DNA from: Saururus chinensis
Taxonomy: Eukaryota; Streptophyta; Magnoliopsida; Piperales; Saururaceae
Reading direction: 5' to 3'
Length of the DNA stretch: 64,000 nt
Assembly: GCA_035235625.1 (NCBI GenBank)
Contig: CP141144.1
Span: forward strand, 30,129,014 to 30,193,013
Positions 58,921 through 64,000 of the stretch are shown piece by piece. The notes beneath the pieces were generated by a model. That model made no database searches, was not told where the DNA came from, and worked only from the letters and a program-made list of their open reading frames with translations. Numbering within the stretch: position 1 is the first letter of the stretch; the number at the start of each line of letters is the position of its first letter. Made by a program: the position numbers and the translations under genes.

Positions 58921-61900
58921 ATGATGAAGCAAAGCTCTCCCAGAAGCCTGTGGCCTCCCCCTCCCTTTGCTCAAAGCATGGATGCCAAACCATCATTGCC
59001 AAATAAGAAGTGTCAGCGACTAATTTTGGTTCATGGGTTAAGACATGATGCTTCCCAAATTTATGGGTCTAAAGGGGTGCTACCCGGCGACAGAAGACAT
59101 ATAGTTCTTCCTAGACATGCGAGATCAATTTTTTGGACATTCGGTTTTCTGGGTTGTCTCTTCCTTACGGATTCTTTGATTATTGCTGTGATTCATATCA
59201 TGATTCCTCAAAATGGCACAGCTCAGAAGATACTGTCAGATGGGTCTAAGGTACAAGCTTGTAAGCCTTGTGAGAGGCAATGTTAATGCAGTCTGTTTCC
59301 ATTGTACATACTAAATTGGCGGTGTCAGTTAAAACTATTACGGTATTTTGCAGGTTATGCTTAAAAGTAATAGATTTCAATTTCATGCTGAAAGTTCGCA
59401 GAATGTGATGTATGGCCGGCTTTTAAACCTGGCGTCCGGAGCTCTTGCAACGGTAATTCTGAAGAAGTAAAAGCTACTTCATAATACTTTGCAAAGAGTT
59501 TTCTTTTTAGCTTATTTTAACTTTTTCTTCTGATTTTCAATATAAAAGGATCAATTCAGAAGTGATTCATTGGCATTGTGGGAGGATCCTTATAAGAAGG
59601 CAGCTTCTGCATGGAAACCATGTGCGGATAAACATAATCGTTTAGGCGAAGGCAATTCTTTCATCATCTTGTATTTGATCCATCAATCATGTTTTCTCTT
59701 AATTTTCTTCTACTGAGATTTAGTAGATAACTTTGCAGCAAATGCCATAGATAACAATGGCTACATTTTGGTGAGCGCCAATGGAGGACTCAATCAACAA
59801 AGAGTTGCCGTAAGCCAAAATTATCAATAAGCAGTTCCCAGGCAAATATAGGTAGCAGAACATAATCAAGTCTCGTTAAATCTAATTCATAAATTTTTAG
59901 TGATTGCAGGTCTGTAATGCTGTGGCAGTTGCATCACTTCTTAATGCTACTCTAGTTATCCCGAAATTTCTCTACAGCACTGTGTGGAAAGATACGAGGT
60001 TTGACATTTTTTCCGCTTTAAATTCCTGTAAGAATTTAACTTTAGTAGAAGTATGGGGTACCTGGCTTTGCGATTCTGTTGGAATATCAAATAAATAAAT
60101 GAATGTGGCTATTTAAACTCTGTTATTTTTTTATTATCCCCCAAAATAAAGTAAAAAGTGGTATTTTTTTTAATTTATTTTCCCTTATTTTTCATTTATT
60201 TTGCTCATACTTCCCCCACTTCATTAAACTCTCTTCTTTTTCCTTCCGATGACAGCGATAGTGATAGTGACATAAATTTCAGTGACCACTCCGGTGTCTG
60301 CGTAGCCAGTCTAGACCCCCAAATCCAGCCTGTGCATCGGCAAACTAGCCGTGGCCAGTGCAAGCCGTACGTGGCGCAGCCAGATCTAGCTGCCTGCATT
60401 GGCCACAGCTTGCGCAGACCATGTGCGTTGCGACCAGATCTAGCCACGTTGGTCACAACCTGTGTAGGCTATGCGCAGCGCGGCCAGATCTGGCCGCGAC
60501 CCGTGTAGGCCATCACGGTGCGGCTAGATTTGGCCGTGACTTGTGCTGGCCATGCGTTGTGCGGCCATATCTGGCCGCGGCCTACGCTGGCCATGCATTG
60601 TGCGGCCAGATCTGGCCGCAGCCTATGCAGGCCAGCACGGCCTATGCTCATTGTGTGCGGCGCAGCCAATCTGGCATAGATCTGACCCCGGTGGTGCTAT
60701 GCCGACACCGGTGACAAAAATTTTACAGGAAAAAAAGGGAGAAGGGGGAGAAGGGTAATTTTTTTTTTTTTTAAGTATGGAGGATAAGTGAGATATTTTA
60801 ATTAAGAAAGCTACAGTAAAGAAGAAATAGGGGATACAAGGAAAAAAATAGGGTTTGAATAGCCACGTTCTAAATAAATAAGACTTATTTATCTTAACGA
60901 GTTGAGCTTTTGGAAACAACGGTCATCTTACATAATATCAGTCTCGTTCAAGGTATTTATATCCTAATTGTACCTAAAAAAAGATATTAGACTATAAAAT
61001 AAATAAAGAAATTTTTTCTTTCTTAACATTCCGATCTTTTGGGAACCACCCTCCCAAAAAGGTACGTCTAAAATTTATTTATTCTAGAATCTTACGAACA
61101 AAGTTTTTGATTAATTAGATTGTTGATGGGCCTGCAGCCAGTTTGGGGACATTTACCAAGAAGAGTATTTCATGAACGTTTTAAAACATGATGTGAATAT
61201 AGTGAAGGAGTTGCCATCTCATCTACAGATGCTAGACCTTGAGGCGATTGGTAGTCTGGTACATTTACCTCCGTGTGCTGCACATTCTATCTGTCACTAT
61301 TTATGATCTTACTTTGAGGCTTATCATCTACTTTGCTTTCTGGTAGATTACTGATGCAGATGTCATGAAGGAGGCACAACCTGCTGACTTTGTTAAGAAG
61401 ATTCTCCCTATCATCCAACGGACTGGCATTGTTCACTTCCTTGGCTTTGGGAATAGACTAGCCTTTGATCCAGTGCCCTTCAAGTTGCAGGTAGTTGCAT
61501 AAAGCTTCCAAGGCTATGGCTTATTCTGCATTGTAACTACTAGATTTATTCTTATTAATTGTTATGAATACTGCAGAGACTAAGATGCAAATGCAACTTC
61601 CATTCTCTGAAATTTGCACCCAAGATTCAGAAGGTTGGCTCTTTACTAGTCCAGAGGATCCGAAATTACGTTGCAAGTAAGAGCCCGCTGGACAAGAAAA
61701 TTCTGGGGAAGTTCATGCCAAGCAATCCATTAGAACCCCATGACATAACAAGAAGTTCATCCAAGTATCTTGCATTACATCTGAGGTTTGAGATGGACAT
61801 GGTAGCCTATTCTATGTGCGACTTTGGTGGAGGAGAAACAGAAATGAAGGAACTTCAAGCTTACAGAGAAGTCCACTTCCCTCTTCTGCTTGCACGCACG

Positions 61901-62758
61901 AGGGACACCAAGTATGTTTCATGTGTGTTCACGTCATTTTTTTTTCAGAAATTACTGCAGCCAGCTTCTTAATTGTGTCGTGTTAATATGACCCGGTGCA
62001 CTGCCGGCCATCAAATTTCGATCCAATGGTGCGTGTCACTCAAGGGGCTGGCAGGATACCACTGTGACAATTTCTAATAAGAAATTCTTCTCTTACACCA
62101 TATTGTCTGCAGAGTAGCGTCTCCTGCAGAATTGAAGGAGTTAGGAAGATGCCCATTGACACCTGAAGAGGCAGCACTCATGCTTTCTGCACTTGGGTAT
62201 AAGCGAGATACTTATATCTATCTTGCGGGTTCCCATATATATGGAGGGAACTCAAGGTTGTCTCCCTTCACTAATCTTTACCCAAATTTGGTCACAAAGG
62301 AGGATCTACTAACGCCAACCGAACTTGCACCTTTCCGAAAATTCTCGTCTCAGGTGATTTTTTACCCTGGATCCAGTCACTTTTGTCCGTTAAATTATGC
62401 ATTTAAGTTGCTTATTTTGAGCACAACATGATCTATGTTAGCGTTGCAGATGGCAGCATTAGATTTCATTTCTTGTGCGACCGCCGACGTATTTGCCATG
62501 ACTGATTCAGGAAGCCAGCTTTCATCACTTGTAAGTGGTTACCGGACATACTATGGTGGCGGTCGAGCTCCTACACTTAAACCAAATAAGAAAAGATTTG
62601 CTAAAATTTTATCCAAGAACAGCACCATTGAATGGAGAGAATTCAAGGACAGAGTGAGAAAGATGATTGAAGAAGGCCAGAGAGTTCAAGGCAGGAAAGT
62701 GGGTAGAAGCATCTACAGGCAACCCAGGTGCCCAGAGTGCATGTGTAATTCCTCATAG
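58921..62758 (+). CDS. plant O-fucosyltransferase family protein (GDP-fucose protein O-fucosyltransferase domain)
   Basis: Ten exons: 58921-59250, 59354-59452, 59549-59651, 59739-59809, 59910-59998, 61138-61258, 61347-61490, 61577-61911, 62113-62353, 62450-62758. Their phases agree and give 613 codons with no stop. The predicted protein has a cytosolic N-terminus, one membrane segment at about residues 67-92 (FWTFGFLGCLFL...IIAVIHIMI), then the Golgi-lumen catalytic domain: NGYILVSANGGLNQQRVAVC (donor-binding GGLNQQR), LLNATLVIP, QFGDIYQEEYF, LHLRFEMDMVAYS, and TDSGSQLSSLVSGYRTYYGG, followed by PNKKR. These are the three conserved blocks of plant O-FucT proteins, which transfer fucose or related sugars to proteins or wall glycans; the acceptor cannot be told. 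Introns are GT-AG except intron 3, which appears to start with GC. Intron 5 holds a 770-bp transposon. The start is the first ATG of a tandem ATGATG. Confidence 0.92.
60101..60870. mobile_element. 770-bp non-autonomous MULE-type insertion in O-fucosyltransferase intron 5
   Basis: 21-bp terminal inverted repeats, GAATGTGGCTATTTAAACTCT on the left and a right end whose reverse complement is GAACGTGGCTATTCAAACCCT (18 of 21 match). They are flanked by a perfect 9-bp target duplication TAAATAAAT (60092-60100 and 60871-60879), the Mutator-superfamily length. The interior is a GC-rich minisatellite between AT-rich arms, with no transposase. Confidence 0.88.
60377..60640. repeat. GC-rich minisatellite with a palindromic core
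   Basis: About six units, the last four starting at 60481, 60521, 60562 and 60603 (40-41 bp apart). Each is built on CGGCCAGATCTGGCCG or a variant, a 16-bp palindrome, followed by GC(G/A)(A/G)CC(C/T)..G..(T/A)GGCCA. Open frames on both strands through it are artefacts of the repeat. Confidence 0.9.
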
Positions 62759-63232
62759 CTTGTCAACGAATGGCACCATTGAGTGGAGAAAATTAAAGGA
62801 AAGATGATTGAAAGAAGGAAAGATGATCTAGGCGAATGGATGGGAGAGATGATTGAAGAATTCCTAAAGGTACATTGAGTAAAAACACCATAGATTTTCT
62901 GTAAAAGAAATTGCTTGCTATTGGGATTCTTGTATCGTTCTTTTTAAGATTGGTCAATTCTTCGAGGCCAATCAGGCCACACTGCTGAAGAGAACTTTTC
63001 TGTTTTGAGGAGAAGAATTTTTAGGGCATTTTTTGTATATTCTGCTTAGTTGTATGTCGCAGAAGTATTGCTTAGTATAGATTTCTGTAAAAGAAATTGC
63101 TTGCTATTGGGATTCTTGTATCGTTCTTTTTAAGATTGGTCAATTCTTTGAGGCCAATCAGGCCACACTGCTTTAGAGAACTTTTCTGTTTTGAGGAGAA
63201 GAATTTTTAGGGCATTTTTTGTATATTCTGCT
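62759..63232 (+). repeat. 3' flank: partial exon-10 copy and a ~187-bp tandem duplication
   Basis: 62771-62870 repeats part of exon 10 (CACCATTGAGTGGAGA, AAAGATGATTGAA). The block starting TAGATTTTCTGTAAAAGAAATTGC at 62891 recurs at 63078 with few changes, including GCCAATCAGGCCACACTGCT and GGGCATTTTTTGTATATTCTGC. The 3' UTR of the gene probably lies here. Confidence 0.8.
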
Positions 63233-63393
63233 TCCATCAAAGAAGGGAAAAATGAAGATGCTTTTCGAGCAAAATTGCATCAGAGTACAAATGAACCAAT
63301 GCCATTGAGAATCACACCTCTATACAGGAAATTAAGCTCTTTGTTGAGATCAACTCAACACATAATAGAGATCAAACTCCAAACTCCAGATAA

Positions 63394-63418
63394 CCCCTCC
63401 CCCCCCCCCCCGCCCCCG
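63394..63418. repeat. poly(C) run
   Basis: About 20 C residues broken by one T and one G. Length in the true genome may differ because such runs are error-prone. Confidence 0.85.
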
Positions 63419-64000
63419 CTTGAGAGGTTTAAAATAACTTATGATGGAGGGAAGAATCTGTTGAGGTTGAATGGCAGAGTGTAAAACTCCTCGTTCCGAC
63501 TATCTCCCTTAAATGTCCGGAACCTTGCCCACCACGGCATTCCTCTGTCTATGGCTGTATCTTTGTAATCAAGAGTATTGTCCAGGAAAACAGCCACAAT
63601 CAGGGCAATCGTCGGAGGGGAGAAGAAAATTGTGTTCAGAAAATCATTGAACTGCAGACAGAAGGCAACAATCATGTCAAATTTTCAGCAAGAAGGAAAA
63701 TTTACTACCCGAGTAGTAAAAGATGGTAAAAATATTAGCATTATACTATCCGGTGTGGACATATCAAGAGTATTGTCCAGAAATAGCGAGCATGTCAAAT
63801 AACTTCAATCCTTACAAGCGTGTATCATCAACATGAAGGAAATTTTAGTACCCACAAGTAGTAAGATGGTCAAAATATTAGAATTTATCTGGTGACATAT
63901 GACAAGCCATTTGAGAAAATCAATGTGCTTTTTATCTTGTGATCAGAAAACTTTTAGATATTGTACACTTACCCAATCAGCGTTAGTGTGAGCAGGACCA
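63419..64000. other. intergenic DNA with short duplicated segments
   Basis: No supported gene. AGAGTATTGTCCAG(G)AAA occurs at about 63571 and 63769, and a segment GAAGGAAA.TTTA.TACCC...GTAGTAA.AGATGGT occurs at about 63691 and 63835, showing local duplication. Confidence 0.5.

Noticed and set aside
60158-60758. Overlapping ORFs on both strands in intron 5 of the O-fucosyltransferase gene
   Set aside because: They follow the GC-rich palindromic minisatellite within a transposon and have no homology I can recognise.

Overview
This window is nuclear plant DNA. It holds a class III peroxidase with the standard plant exon structure, a plant O-fucosyltransferase gene with ten spliced exons, and angiosperm-type transposable elements of nearly every major order (copia, Athila-like and Tekay-like gypsy, LINE, MULE, CACTA, hAT, Stowaway). 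The species cannot be named from this sequence. Only two host genes look functional: the peroxidase start at the left edge (minus strand, exons 1-2 present, exons 3-4 off the window) and the O-fucosyltransferase near the right edge (plus strand, about 613 codons after splicing). No rRNA, tRNA or CRISPR locus was seen.

Layout. 1-2.2 kb: peroxidase exons and a 5' flank that is duplicated at 30.4-32.3 kb. 2.4-16.3 kb: AT-rich DNA with tandem repeats, three diverged copies of a block with splice-like signals, one 48-codon secreted-peptide-like ORF and a decayed F-box gene. 16.4-29.15 kb: a truncated Ty1/copia element whose 3' LTR was split by a 10.9-kb Mutator-like element (MULE). The MULE carries a decayed transposase gene (minus strand) and a decayed gene with a plant-mobile/DUF1985-like N-terminus and a ULP1-like C48 protease C-terminus (plus strand), as in Kaonashi (ULP-carrying) and VANDAL-type MULEs. 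29.15-30.36 kb: LINE fragment. 30.4-32.3 kb: second copy of the peroxidase flank, with a 0.7-kb insertion. 32.96-35.73 kb: a complete non-autonomous CACTA element. 36.0-47.1 kb: a decayed minus-strand gypsy element interrupted by an intact-ended Athila-like element with two LTRs of identical length (1443 bp). 48.4-50.5 kb: minus-strand copia-like remnant with its 5' LTR. 50.5-56.8 kb: a decayed hAT element with a nested insertion. 57.3-58.2 kb: a foldback and a small hAT-like element. 58.9-62.8 kb: O-fucosyltransferase, with a 770-bp MULE-type insertion in intron 5 flanked by a perfect 9-bp target-site duplication.

Most interesting signal. The non-coding parts of the 10.9-kb MULE are built from a degenerate 20-bp dyad, TCGTGT-N8-ACACGA. 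I located 29 copies with the spacer conserved at exactly 8 bp, often repeated in a 32-bp register, while the spacer bases vary freely. They sit in the introns and intergenic spacers of both element genes. This looks like a dispersed array of dimeric protein-binding sites. By analogy with the VANC anti-silencing proteins of VANDAL MULEs, which recognise short motifs spread over the non-coding parts of their own element, it may be the target of the element's own DUF1985/ULP-like protein. That functional link is an inference.
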